NCBI RefSeq assembly: GCF_011806385.1
Contig: NZ_JAATOX010000034.1
Coordinates: forward strand, 1-33,046
Reading direction: 5' to 3'
Source of the DNA: Phaeobacter sp. HF9A
GTDB lineage: Bacteria > Pseudomonadota > Alphaproteobacteria > Rhodobacterales > Rhodobacteraceae
Length of the DNA: 33,046 nt
Position numbers and translations under genes: made by a program. The notes under the pieces were generated by a model. It searched no databases, was not told where the DNA came from, and worked only from the letters and a program-made list of their open reading frames with translations. Shown here one piece after another: positions 15,660 through 23,494 of the stretch; within the stretch, counting starts at the first letter, position 1; each line of letters starts with the position of its first letter.

Positions 15660-18566
15660 ATGTGCGCCGAAAAGACCGAAGTCACGCCCGACTACAAAGA
15701 CACGCTGAACCTGCCCAAGACCGATTTCCCCATGCGCGCCGGCCTGCCCAAGCGCGAGCCCGCCTGGCTGGAACGCTGGGAGAAGATCGGCGTCTATGAC
15801 CGCCTGCGCGAAAAACAGGGCCGCACGCCTTTTACGCTGCACGACGGCCCGCCCTATGCCAACGGGCATCTGCACATCGGCCACGCGCTGAACAAGACCA
15901 TCAAGGACATGATCGTGCGCAGCCATCAGATGATGGGTTTTGACGCACGTTACGTGCCGGGCTGGGACTGCCACGGTCTGCCGATCGAGTGGAAGATCGA
16001 AGAGCAATACCGCAAGAAGGGCAAGAACAAGGACGCCGTTCCGGTGGTGGAGTTCCGCCAGGAATGCCGCGCCTTTGCCGATGAATGGGTGAACATCCAG
16101 CGCGAGGAGTTCAAACGCCTCGGCATCACCGGCAACTGGGCCGATCCCTATCTGACCATGAACTACCACGCCGAGGCGGTGATCGCGGATGAGTTCATGA
16201 AGTTCCTGATGAACGGCACGCTTTATCAGGGCTCCAAGCCCGTGATGTGGTCGCCGGTGGAAAAAACCGCCCTGGCTGAGGCCGAGGTGGAATACCACGA
16301 CAAGGAAAGCTTTACCGTCTGGGTGAAGTTCAAGGTCGCCGAGACAGCAGATCACAAATTGGCCGGTGCCTATGTGGTGATCTGGACCACCACCCCCTGG
16401 ACCATGCCGTCGAACAAGGCCGTGGTCTACGGCGAAGACATTGCCTATGGCCTCTATGAGGTGACCGGCACGCCGGATGAATGCTGGGTCAATGTCGGTG
16501 ACAAATATGTGCTGGCAGATAACCTGGCGGCTGATGTGTTCAAACGCGCACGCCTTTCCGAGGATCAATACACCCGCGTTGCAGATGTCCCGACCGCTGA
16601 TCTGGCGGGCGTTGGCCTGACGCACCCGCTCGCCGGGGCCGAGGGCGCCAACGGCGACTTCCGCGCCGCGCCTTTTGTGACCGACACCGAGGGCACCGGC
16701 TTTGTGCATTGCGCGCCGAGCCACGGGATGGAGGAATTCGAGCTTTATCGCGATCTTGGCATGCTGGAGCAGGTCATCACCTATAACGTGATGGACGATG
16801 GCGGCTTCCGCGCCGATCTGCCGTTCTTTGGCGGCAAATATATCCTCAATCGCAAGGGCGGCGAGGGCGACGCCAACAAGGCGATCATCGACAAGCTGGT
16901 CGAGGTTGGCGGCCTGATGGCGCGTGGCAAGATCAAGCACAGCTATCCGCATTCCTGGCGCTCCAAGGCGCCGATCATCTATCGCAACACGCCGCAATGG
17001 TTTGCTGGCGTGGACCGCAAGCTGGATGACGGCATGGGCACTTATGGCGACAGCATCCGGGAACGTGCGCTGCGCTCGATCGACGAGCTGGTCAAATGGA
17101 CGCCGCAGACGGGTCGGAACCGGCTTTATTCGATGATCGAGAGCCGCCCCGACTGGGTGCTGTCGCGTCAACGCGCCTGGGGCGTGCCGCTGACCTGTTT
17201 CACCAAGAAGGGCGCGCTGCCGACCGACGCCGACTACCTCTTGAAAAATGCCGAACTGAATGCGCGCATCGTGGCCGCCTTTGACGAAAAAGGCGCCGAT
17301 GTCTGGTACGAGGACGGTTTCAAGGAGACCGTGCTGGAGGGCATCGCAAACCCCGACGATTACGATCAGGTCTTTGACGTGCTCGACGTGTGGTTTGATT
17401 CCGGCTCCACCCATGCCTTTGTGTTGCGCGACCGCGAGGACGGTACCGAGGACGGCATTGCCGATGTCTATATGGAAGGCACCGACCAGCACCGTGGCTG
17501 GTTCCATTCCTCCCTGCTGCAAGCCTGCGGCACCAAGGGGCGCGCGCCCTATCGCAACGTGGTGACCCATGGCTTTACGCTGGACGAGAAGGGCATGAAG
17601 ATGTCCAAATCGCTCGGCAATACCATCGTGCCCGAAGAGGTCGTGAAGCAATATGGCGCCGATATCCTGCGGCTTTGGGTTGCTCAGGTGGATTACACCG
17701 CCGACCAGCGCATCGGCCCGGAGATCCTGAAAGGCACCGCCGACAGCTATCGCCGCCTGCGCAACACCATGCGCTTTATGCTGGGCAGCCTTGGCGATTT
17801 CACCGAGGATCAGCGCGTCGCCCCCGCCGATATGCCAGAGTTGGAACAATGGGTGCTGCATCGTCTGGCAGAGCTCGATCACATTGTGCGCGAAGGATAT
17901 AAATCCTTTGACTTCAACGAGGTCTGGCAAGCGATCTTTAACTTCGCCACGGTGGATCTGTCGGCCTTCTATTTCGACATCCGCAAGGATACGCTCTATT
18001 GCGATGGCGACACGCTGAACGCCCGCGCCGCGCGCACCGTGCTGGACATCCTGTTCCATCGCCTGACCACATGGCTGGCGCCGGTCCTGGTCTTCACCAT
18101 GGAAGAGGTCTGGCTGGAGCGCTTCCCGGGCGAGGAGAGCTCGGTGCATCTGGTGGATATCCCGGACACGCCGCGCGATTGGCTGAATGAGCCGCTGGCC
18201 GCGAAATGGGCCAAGGTGCGTCAGGCGCGCCGGGTGGTGACGGCGGCGCTGGAGGTGCAGCGTACCGACAAGGTCATCGGTGCCTCGCTGGAGGCCGCGC
18301 CGGTGGTGCATGTGCGCGAAGCCGAGGTGCTGGCGGCGCTGCAATCGGTGAATTTCGCCGATATCTGCATCACCTCGGACGTGCAGTTGACCGGTGATCC
18401 CAGCCCTGCCGAGGCCTATCGCCTGCCGGAGGTCGAAGGCATTTCGGTGGTGTTCGAGAAGGCCGAGGGCGAAAAATGCCAGCGCTGCTGGAAGATCCTG
18501 CCCGACGTGGGCAGCCACGCCCATGCTGGCACCTGCGCACGTTGCGATAGTGCCCTGGCGGATTGA
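15660..18566 (+). CDS. ileS: Isoleucyl-tRNA synthetase
   Basis: The 968-residue class Ia synthetase charges tRNA-Ile. The HIGH motif is at residues 72-75 within NGHLHIGHALN. KMSKS is at residues 647-651. The C-terminal zinc finger uses Cys940, Cys943, Cys959 and Cys962 (CQRCWK ... CARC), typical of the bacterial IleS1 type. I choose the ATG at 15660 because AAAGGA lies 10 nt upstream. An in-frame ATG at 15636 has no ribosome-binding site. A classical terminator follows 24 nt after the stop. Confidence 0.97.
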   Translation: MCAEKTEVTPDYKDTLNLPKTDFPMRAGLPKREPAWLERWEKIGVYDRLREKQGRTPFTLHDGPPYANGHLHIGHALNKTIKDMIVRSHQMMGFDARYVPGWDCHGLPIEWKIEEQYRKKGKNKDAVPVVEFRQECRAFADEWVNIQREEFKRLGITGNWADPYLTMNYHAEAVIADEFMKFLMNGTLYQGSKPVMWSPVEKTALAEAEVEYHDKESFTVWVKFKVAETADHKLAGAYVVIWTTTPWTMPSNKAVVYGEDIAYGLYEVTGTPDECWVNVGDKYVLADNLAADVFKRARLSEDQYTRVADVPTADLAGVGLTHPLAGAEGANGDFRAAPFVTDTEGTGFVHCAPSHGMEEFELYRDLGMLEQVITYNVMDDGGFRADLPFFGGKYILNRKGGEGDANKAIIDKLVEVGGLMARGKIKHSYPHSWRSKAPIIYRNTPQWFAGVDRKLDDGMGTYGDSIRERALRSIDELVKWTPQTGRNRLYSMIESRPDWVLSRQRAWGVPLTCFTKKGALPTDADYLLKNAELNARIVAAFDEKGADVWYEDGFKETVLEGIANPDDYDQVFDVLDVWFDSGSTHAFVLRDREDGTEDGIADVYMEGTDQHRGWFHSSLLQACGTKGRAPYRNVVTHGFTLDEKGMKMSKSLGNTIVPEEVVKQYGADILRLWVAQVDYTADQRIGPEILKGTADSYRRLRNTMRFMLGSLGDFTEDQRVAPADMPELEQWVLHRLAELDHIVREGYKSFDFNEVWQAIFNFATVDLSAFYFDIRKDTLYCDGDTLNARAARTVLDILFHRLTTWLAPVLVFTMEEVWLERFPGEESSVHLVDIPDTPRDWLNEPLAAKWAKVRQARRVVTAALEVQRTDKVIGASLEAAPVVHVREAEVLAALQSVNFADICITSDVQLTGDPSPAEAYRLPEVEGISVVFEKAEGEKCQRCWKILPDVGSHAHAGTCARCDSALAD

Positions 18567-18590
18567 GGGCTGAACGAGAGCTGAAAATGC

Positions 18591-18621
18591 AAAACGCCCG
18601 GCAGGTTCTGCCGGGCGTTTT
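18591..18621. terminator. Bidirectional Rho-independent terminator after ileS
   Basis: AAAACGCCCGGCAG (18591-18604) and CTGCCGGGCGTTTT (18608-18621) form a perfect 14-bp inverted repeat with a 3-nt loop. The T-run follows the stem on both strands, so it can terminate ileS and the convergent small gene at 18661. Confidence 0.93.
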
Positions 18622-18660
18622 CATGTTGCCTTGCTCTGCAAAGATCTATGCGGACCTCGC

Positions 18661-19119
18661 TCAGGCCGCGATCCGTGTCAGCACATCGCGGGTGTTGGTG
18701 TACATTTCCTGAGCATAGCTTCCCGGGCTTGAGCCGCGAAAGATCTGATCATCGGCCAGCGCGTCTGCCTGTTTCATCTGGCTGGTCAGCACATTCTCCA
18801 TCGAGGCACGGCTGATCGGGTCCATTGTTTCAGGCGGCGGGGGCGGTGCGAGCTCGGCGCGAGAGCTGTTGTCATTGGCCGGCGCGCGCGGGCCCTCGTT
18901 GTATTTGTCGCCCGGGTTGCCGCTCATCAGCGTGTCAAGGTCCCGATCCCTTGGGGCAGGATCGTCGCTGAGGAAATTCGCAAGGCGGCTGTTGGCGAAC
19001 TCCGCGCCAGCGGAATCGCCCGCGCCACGGGATACGGAAACCGTTTCTGTTTGGCTCAGAACGGCGATGTTCGACGCCGCTGCTGGCACGCCGGAGTAGG
19101 GGCGCATCGCAGGTAGCAT
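18661..19119 (-). CDS. Hypothetical protein, small gene 1 of a trio
   Basis: I do not recognise this 152-residue protein. It has no signal peptide or membrane segment. A low-complexity acidic/proline-rich middle (including five consecutive prolines near residue 92) separates a Ser/Ala-rich N-terminus from a probably helical C-terminus (SMENVLTSQMKQADALADD ... YAQEMYTNTRDVL). The C-terminus faintly recalls rod-binding segments of flagellar FlgJ-type proteins, but that is an impression only. The gene is supported by AGGAGG 7 nt before the ATG and by sensible codon use. It shares orientation with two further unrecognised small genes upstream and ends at the ileS terminator. Confidence 0.75.
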   Translation of the reverse strand: MLPAMRPYSGVPAAASNIAVLSQTETVSVSRGAGDSAGAEFANSRLANFLSDDPAPRDRDLDTLMSGNPGDKYNEGPRAPANDNSSRAELAPPPPPETMDPISRASMENVLTSQMKQADALADDQIFRGSSPGSYAQEMYTNTRDVLTRIAA

Positions 19120-19130
19120 AACAGTCCCTC

Positions 19131-19158
19131 CTACATCAATGTAGAGCCAGGTGGCTCT
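19131..19158 (-). promoter_or_regulatory. Inverted repeats next to the ribosome-binding site of small gene 1
   Basis: CTACAT/ATGTAG (19131-19136 with 19139-19144) lies on the mRNA just upstream of, and touching, the AGGAGG of the gene starting at 19119. A second repeat, AGAGCC/GGCTCT (19143-19148 with 19153-19158), follows. They may form small hairpins in the 5' leader. No function is demonstrated. Confidence 0.35.
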
Positions 19159-19343
19159 GGGGGTATTGAAACAGTGTATCAGAGATTAAAGATACGTGCT
19201 GGCGGTCGTTAAAATTTTCACTTTCTTATCGCGGGCAAAGCGCATTGGCGATTTCTGCGCGTGGGGGTAGGGGTTAGGGATTTTACTAAAATTGCAGTCG
19301 ATTGGCTGTCACAGTTTTATTGCAGGATTAATGGGGCCTGTTC
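19159..19343. other. AT-rich spacer between small genes 1 and 2
   Basis: This stretch is clearly richer in A and T than its surroundings (runs such as TTAAAATTTTC and GATTTTACTAAAATT). It probably holds the promoter of the gene starting at 19119. I can place no convincing -35/-10 pair, and I see no open reading frame or RNA gene in it. Confidence 0.35.
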
Positions 19344-19733
19344 CTAGGCTGGGAGAGAGGCGACCTTCATCGCAGTTTGATAGTTCTGCTGGGCGACAAG
19401 CGCGCTCATCGGCATCGGGCCCTCGACCGTACCTTCCATAACGCCCCGGATGTAATTCGCCATGTCCATGCTGTTGGCGTTGAGCTGGGTAATGTCTCCC
19501 GAAGCAATGCGATCCTGAGCCTGCGCAACGGGGTCTTGCGCGGCATCGCTGGGCGCGTTCGGGCGCAGGGATTGTTCGCGTTGGATGGAAAAGGCCATGC
19601 CCTGGCTGCTGCCGGTGCTGGCGGCGCGCAGGGTTTCCTGCGTGGTCTTGATCGCAGCCTTCGCGTCGTCCTGACCGGAGAACTGTCCGTTCAGCATCCG
19701 GTAGACGCCAAGGCTGGTGCCCATGCCATTCAT
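19344..19733 (-). CDS. Hypothetical protein, small gene 2 of a trio
   Basis: This 129-residue protein is not recognised. It is soluble-looking and Ala/Gln/Met-rich, with predicted helices. It ends in MSALVAQQNYQTAMKVASLPA, which vaguely recalls the C-termini of axial or rod proteins such as FlgB, but too weakly to name it. The frame is open back to 19778. The ATG at 19733 is chosen because GGAG lies 8 nt upstream and the following MNGMGTSLGVYRMLNG reads as a natural start. TAAAAT on the minus strand (19773-19768) could be its -10 box, without a good -35. Confidence 0.72.
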   Translation of the reverse strand: MNGMGTSLGVYRMLNGQFSGQDDAKAAIKTTQETLRAASTGSSQGMAFSIQREQSLRPNAPSDAAQDPVAQAQDRIASGDITQLNANSMDMANYIRGVMEGTVEGPMPMSALVAQQNYQTAMKVASLPA

Positions 19734-19944
19734 TTTCCACTCTCCCGCGCAAATTCGATTGTCTAGAATTTTACACAACTCGCGCGACAGTTCACCGGTG
19801 CCATTTGATGCGGCCGGTCAAATAGGTATGGCGTTCCTATCCCTTCGAAGGGGCCAAGGGCGAGCGGGGTCGGGACGCTGGGGGCGAAGGGCGCGCTTTC
19901 GTTCGCGGGCCTCTTGCTGCATCCGACAGGGGCATGGTGCCGGG

Positions 19945-20262
19945 TCAGATGATGGTCTTTGCCCCGGCATAGAGACGGCTTGCTTCTCGCTCCGAGGTGC
20001 GATGCATGCTGTGTTTGGACATCATGGCAAGTTCAACGCTGCCATAGGCCATCTGTTTGCGCTTGGGCGGCAAGGGAGCCTCGGTCGGGCTGTCGTCAGC
20101 GGACGCAGCGCGTGGAAAAACGGCGGCGGCGGCGGTTTTTTGCAGCTGCGCCATCGCGTCGGCCAGCTGTTGCCGAGACGCCGATAGGCTGGCCGCTTTG
20201 TACCGTTCTGCCAATGCAGGCAGAGATACGACCGGGGTCTGCTCTTCCTGTAACGTTGCCAT
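19945..20262 (-). CDS. Hypothetical protein, small gene 3 of a trio
   Basis: This 105-residue protein is not recognised. It has an N-terminal helical region (LAERYKAASLSASRQQLADA), an Ala-rich and Pro-rich centre (about residues 43-65), and a basic C-terminal half (PPKRKQMAYGS ... HSMHRTSEREASRLYAG). It has no signal peptide or membrane segment. GAGGAG 8 nt before the ATG supports translation. It is upstream of small genes 2 and 1 on the same strand, separated by about 210 nt. An AT-rich leader lies beyond its start (20290-20400). Function unknown. Confidence 0.65.
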   Translation of the reverse strand: MATLQEEQTPVVSLPALAERYKAASLSASRQQLADAMAQLQKTAAAAVFPRAASADDSPTEAPLPPKRKQMAYGSVELAMMSKHSMHRTSEREASRLYAGAKTII

Positions 20263-20435
20263 CTGACCTACTCCTCAACAAGGCGACTGCTAAATGTTGC
20301 GTGCCTTTGTAGTTTCGGGAGTTTTGCCTAACGTTTTATTTAAAACTGCAGCTATTCAGATGGAATATCGCTAAACGGGAATAAAAAACTCACCTTTCGT
20401 GACCGCAGCGGCAAATTTTTCAGGGCTGGGGCCGC

Positions 20436-21128
20436 TCAGGACCGCGACGGCACGATCTGCTGCGCAATGCCAACCAGCAGCAAATAGACCGAGGTCAGCA
20501 TCAGCGCCATGTTCACCCCTTGACCGGTGTCAAAATCCACCCAGGCGGTCCAGCCCGCGAGGGCGGTCCACACAAGCGCGATCGGCAAGGACACATTGCG
20601 CCAGCGTTGGGTGCGCACGGGATGGATGAACTTCAGCGGCATGAACATGGTAGCCGACAGCAGCGCCACCAGCGTCAGGCTGACCCAGTGGCTGGGTTCC
20701 AGCGCAAAGATGACCAGAACCAGCATATTCCAGCATCCGGGAAAGCCAGAGAAGGAATTATCCTTTGTTTTCATGCGAGTGTCGGCAAAATACATGGCGC
20801 TGGTAAAGGTGATGACGATGATCGCCGCCCAGCCGGTCCAGCCCGACATCAGGTCCGACTTGAACAAGGCAAAGGCGGGAATAAAGACATAGGTCAGGTA
20901 GTCGATGATCAGATCGAGCAACACCCCGTCAAATTGCGGCGCATTGCGTTTGACATCATAGTGGCGCGCCAGCGGCCCATCGACCCCGTCAACGGCAAAG
21001 GCCACAACAAGCCATAGGTACATCAAGTCCCATTTGGCATCTGCGGCGGCCAGCATCGCCAGCATGGCGAAGACGGCACCGGTTGCAGTCAAGAGGTGTA
21101 CGGAGAGGGCGCGAAGTTCAAATGTCAT
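20436..21128 (-). CDS. pcs: Phosphatidylcholine synthase (CDP-diacylglycerol-choline transferase)
   Basis: The 230-residue, multi-pass inner-membrane protein carries the CDP-alcohol phosphotransferase signature in the Pcs-type spacing: DG-x2-AR-x12-G-x3-D-x3-D, read as DGPLARHYDVKR ... DGVLLDLIID (about residues 49-75). Pcs condenses free choline with CDP-diacylglycerol to phosphatidylcholine, a membrane lipid common in alphaproteobacteria. The open frame extends 23 codons further upstream. I use the ATG at 21128 (MTFELRALSVHLLTATGAV) from resemblance to known Pcs starts; its ribosome-binding site is weak. It is divergent from the LptF-like gene, with a 177-bp spacer. Confidence 0.88.
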   Translation of the reverse strand: MTFELRALSVHLLTATGAVFAMLAMLAAADAKWDLMYLWLVVAFAVDGVDGPLARHYDVKRNAPQFDGVLLDLIIDYLTYVFIPAFALFKSDLMSGWTGWAAIIVITFTSAMYFADTRMKTKDNSFSGFPGCWNMLVLVIFALEPSHWVSLTLVALLSATMFMPLKFIHPVRTQRWRNVSLPIALVWTALAGWTAWVDFDTGQGVNMALMLTSVYLLLVGIAQQIVPSRS

Positions 21129-21305
21129 CTGCACGTGATGGCGAATTTCCAACGGGGCTGCAACCCGTAAGCCAGCGGAACAGGTGCCATTTGCCAAAGT
21201 TTGCGCGTGGATCTACTAGTTTATGCGCGATCTGCTATTAGCTGACGTAAACACACGCCCCCGCCGTCTTCCGTGGCGGGCAAATGCAGGGACCCCGCCG
21301 AGCTC

Positions 21306-22442
21306 ATGATTTCCCGATACGATGGATATGTGCTGCGCCAGTTGATCACCATGTGGAGCTTCTTCACGCTGATTCTGGCCGGGGTGTTCTGGATCTCCCG
21401 CTCGATCGGGCTGTTCTCGACCCTGCTTGGCGGCGGTCATTCGCCTTGGGTCTTCTTTGAGCTGACGGCGCTGACATTGCCGACGCTGCTGCGCACGGTG
21501 ATGCCGATCGCCATTTTTGCCGCTGTGGTCTATGTCACCAACCGGCTGCGGCGGGAGAGCGAGCTGGTCGTCATGCAGGCCATTGGCAGCAGCCCGTTCC
21601 GCTTGGCACGGCCGGTGCTGTGGTTCGCCGCGCTGGCGGCGGTGATGGTTGGAACCCTGACCCTGGTGCTGCGCCCGGCCTCGCTGGAGGTCTTTGAGGC
21701 CCGCGAGGCGGAGCTGGAACAGGATCTCGCGGCAAAGCTGTTGAAGGAGGGGACATTCCTGCATCCGATGGACGGCGTGGTGGTCTATTTCGGCCAGATT
21801 GACCCGAATGGCACGCTGCGGGATGTCTATATCTCGGATCAGCGAAAAACCGGGGATAGCCTGACCTATACCGCCTCGCAGGCCTATCTGGTGCAGGAAA
21901 ATGGCGCGGTTTATTCGGTGCTGGTGGATGGCATGGCGCTCCAGTTCGACCCCACGACGGAACATCTGTCGGCGACCTGGTTTGACGATCTGACCGTTGA
22001 TATCTCGCGCTATGGCGGTCTGACCGCCCCGGAGCAGAGCAATATCCGGGCGCTTTCGACCCGGCGGCTGATTTCGGATCAGGATGATCTGATCGCTGAG
22101 GGGCGCTATGGCAAGGGGGACCTGGTGGAGGAACTCAACGAGCGGCTCTCCTGGATCGGGGTCTGCATCGCGGTGGCCTTGGTGGGATACAGCGCGCTGA
22201 TGACGGGGGTTCATTCCCGCTTTGGCCTGTGGACGCAGATCGGCATCGCCTTCGTGATCCTCATCCTGGTGGAGGCCGCGCGGGGCGGGGTGTCGGGCCT
22301 GGTTCAGCAGAACCCGCAGCTCTGGTGGGTCTATCATGTGCCGATGCTGGTGGGCTGTCTGCTGGCGCTGGTTTTCCTGGCGATTGCTGGCCGTCCGATA
22401 CGGATTGGCGGCTGGCTGCGCCGCGCCAAAGACCAGTCCTAG
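21306..22442 (+). CDS. LptF/LptG family permease (YjgP/YjgQ type)
   Basis: The 378-residue inner-membrane protein has the LptF/LptG layout. An N-terminal block of three helices begins MISRYDGYVLRQL and includes TLPTLLRTVMPIAIFAAVVYVTNRLRRESELVVMQAIG. A periplasmic beta-rich domain follows (about residues 120-270, including GTFLHPMDGVVVYF), then a C-terminal block of three helices. LptF and LptG form the membrane channel of the LptB2FG transporter that extracts LPS. The coupling segment RRESELVVMQAIGSS is conserved. Unlike the usual lptF-lptG pair, no second permease gene is adjacent. The ATG at 21306 is preferred over the GTG/other codons upstream. It may be LptF itself or a paralogue. Confidence 0.82.
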   Translation: MISRYDGYVLRQLITMWSFFTLILAGVFWISRSIGLFSTLLGGGHSPWVFFELTALTLPTLLRTVMPIAIFAAVVYVTNRLRRESELVVMQAIGSSPFRLARPVLWFAALAAVMVGTLTLVLRPASLEVFEAREAELEQDLAAKLLKEGTFLHPMDGVVVYFGQIDPNGTLRDVYISDQRKTGDSLTYTASQAYLVQENGAVYSVLVDGMALQFDPTTEHLSATWFDDLTVDISRYGGLTAPEQSNIRALSTRRLISDQDDLIAEGRYGKGDLVEELNERLSWIGVCIAVALVGYSALMTGVHSRFGLWTQIGIAFVILILVEAARGGVSGLVQQNPQLWWVYHVPMLVGCLLALVFLAIAGRPIRIGGWLRRAKDQS

Positions 22443-22651
22443 GCTGCGCTCGGCGCCGCCGCAGGACGAGAAGCGCGGAATATCGCCCAGAACGGATATA
22501 AAAGGCTCAACAATGCTCTACAAATATCGTAGAGCCGGAGCGAAAGACCGGAGCGAAACAGGATCCGGCCAATGGGACGGGGCCACGGGGCCCCTGCCAC
22601 CTGATCGCGGAGAGTCACTCCCCGCAGAAGAAACTAAGGAGCATGGTCATC
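22443..22651 (+). promoter_or_regulatory. Structured leader before the glycosyltransferase operon
   Basis: This 209-nt spacer has a TATAAA-like box near 22496 and a hairpin GCTCTAC/GTAGAGC (22515-22521 with 22529-22535). It also has a 13-bp tandem repeat (22535-22560) and a GC hairpin GGGGCC/GGCCCC (22579-22584 with 22589-22594). A short frame from ATG 22513 (66 codons, ending 22710) overlaps the following gene and could be a leader peptide, with little support. AAGGAG (22636-22641) is the ribosome-binding site of the next gene. Confidence 0.4.
22535..22560 (+). repeat. 13-bp tandem repeat, two copies
   Basis: CCGGAGCGAAAGA (22535-22547) is followed directly by CCGGAGCGAAACA (22548-22560), 12 of 13 bases identical. 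It lies in the leader of the glycosyltransferase operon and its first base overlaps the end of the GTAGAGC hairpin arm. Confidence 0.85.
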
Positions 22652-23494
22652 GTGTCGGCGACAACAACGTCAGCAGAACCGGAGCAGACACCCGTTGTCT
22701 CGATCATTAGCCCGATGCACAACGAGGCCGACAATGTCGCGGCGATGGTGTCGGAATTGGAAGTCGCACGCGCACAGATGCCCGCAAGCGAAGTCATCCT
22801 GGTCGATGACGGCTCGCGCGATGACACCGCCAGGCTGATTGCACAACATATGACGACCCGCCCCTGGTTGCGGCTGGTGCAGCATAAAACCGCCGGTGGT
22901 CAATCGGCGGCAGTGCATAGCGGTGTTCTGGCCGCGCGCGGCCGTGTGGTCTGCACGCTGGATGGCGATCTGCAAAACCCGCCTGCGGAATTGCCCAAGC
23001 TCTGCGCGCCGCTGCTTGCGCCGGACGCGCCGGAACGGCTCGGCCTGGTGGCAGGGCAGCGTCAAAAACGCCAGGACACGTTTTCAAAACGGATGGCGTC
23101 GCGCTGGGCGAACAAGCTGCGGGCCTATGTGCTCAATGATGACACCCGCGACACTGGTTGCGGCCTCAAGGCATTTCGCCGGGACGCCTATCTGCAATTG
23201 CCGTTCTTCAACCATATGCATCGCTACCTGCCGGCGCTGTTCGGCCGCCAGGGCTGGGATGTGGCGCATGTGGACGTGGCGCATCGCGCCCGCAGCGGTG
23301 GCGCGTCGAAATACACCAATTTCCAGCGTGCCATGGTCGGCGTATCGGATCTGATGGGGGTTGCCTGGTTGATCCGCCGCGCCAAAACCGCCAGCCCGCA
23401 AGAGGTGCGCGCGGCGGATCTGCTGCCTGACGGCGCTCAAACGCCTGCCGCCGCCGGGGCGACGGGGCAACATGATGGGGAGGCCGTGCTCTGA
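22652..23494 (+). CDS. GT2 family glycosyltransferase, polyprenyl-phosphate sugar synthase type
   Basis: The 280-residue protein resembles dolichyl-phosphate mannose synthases, ArnC and RgtE. It has VSIISPMHNEADN at the start of the nucleotide-sugar fold, VDDGSRD (about residues 50-56), DGDLQNPPAELP with the metal-binding DxD (about 106-117), and DTGCGLKAFRRDA. It lacks the C-terminal membrane helices of ArnC, so it should act on the cytosolic face. The expected product is a polyprenyl-phosphate sugar for the GT39 enzymes nearby; the sugar is unknown. AAGGAG is only 1 nt from the ATG at 22643 but 10 nt from the in-frame GTG at 22652, so I take GTG. The next gene overlaps by 1 nt. Confidence 0.85.
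   Translation: MSATTTSAEPEQTPVVSIISPMHNEADNVAAMVSELEVARAQMPASEVILVDDGSRDDTARLIAQHMTTRPWLRLVQHKTAGGQSAAVHSGVLAARGRVVCTLDGDLQNPPAELPKLCAPLLAPDAPERLGLVAGQRQKRQDTFSKRMASRWANKLRAYVLNDDTRDTGCGLKAFRRDAYLQLPFFNHMHRYLPALFGRQGWDVAHVDVAHRARSGGASKYTNFQRAMVGVSDLMGVAWLIRRAKTASPQEVRAADLLPDGAQTPAAAGATGQHDGEAVL

Noticed and set aside
15549-18524. 991-codon minus-strand frame opposite ileS
   Set aside because: Codon-aligned shadow of ileS, whose HIGH, KMSKS and zinc motifs are complete; no coherent protein features.
22513-22710. 66-codon frame that could be a leader peptide of the GT2 operon
   Set aside because: No good ribosome-binding site and it overlaps the GT2 start; kept only as part of the leader finding.
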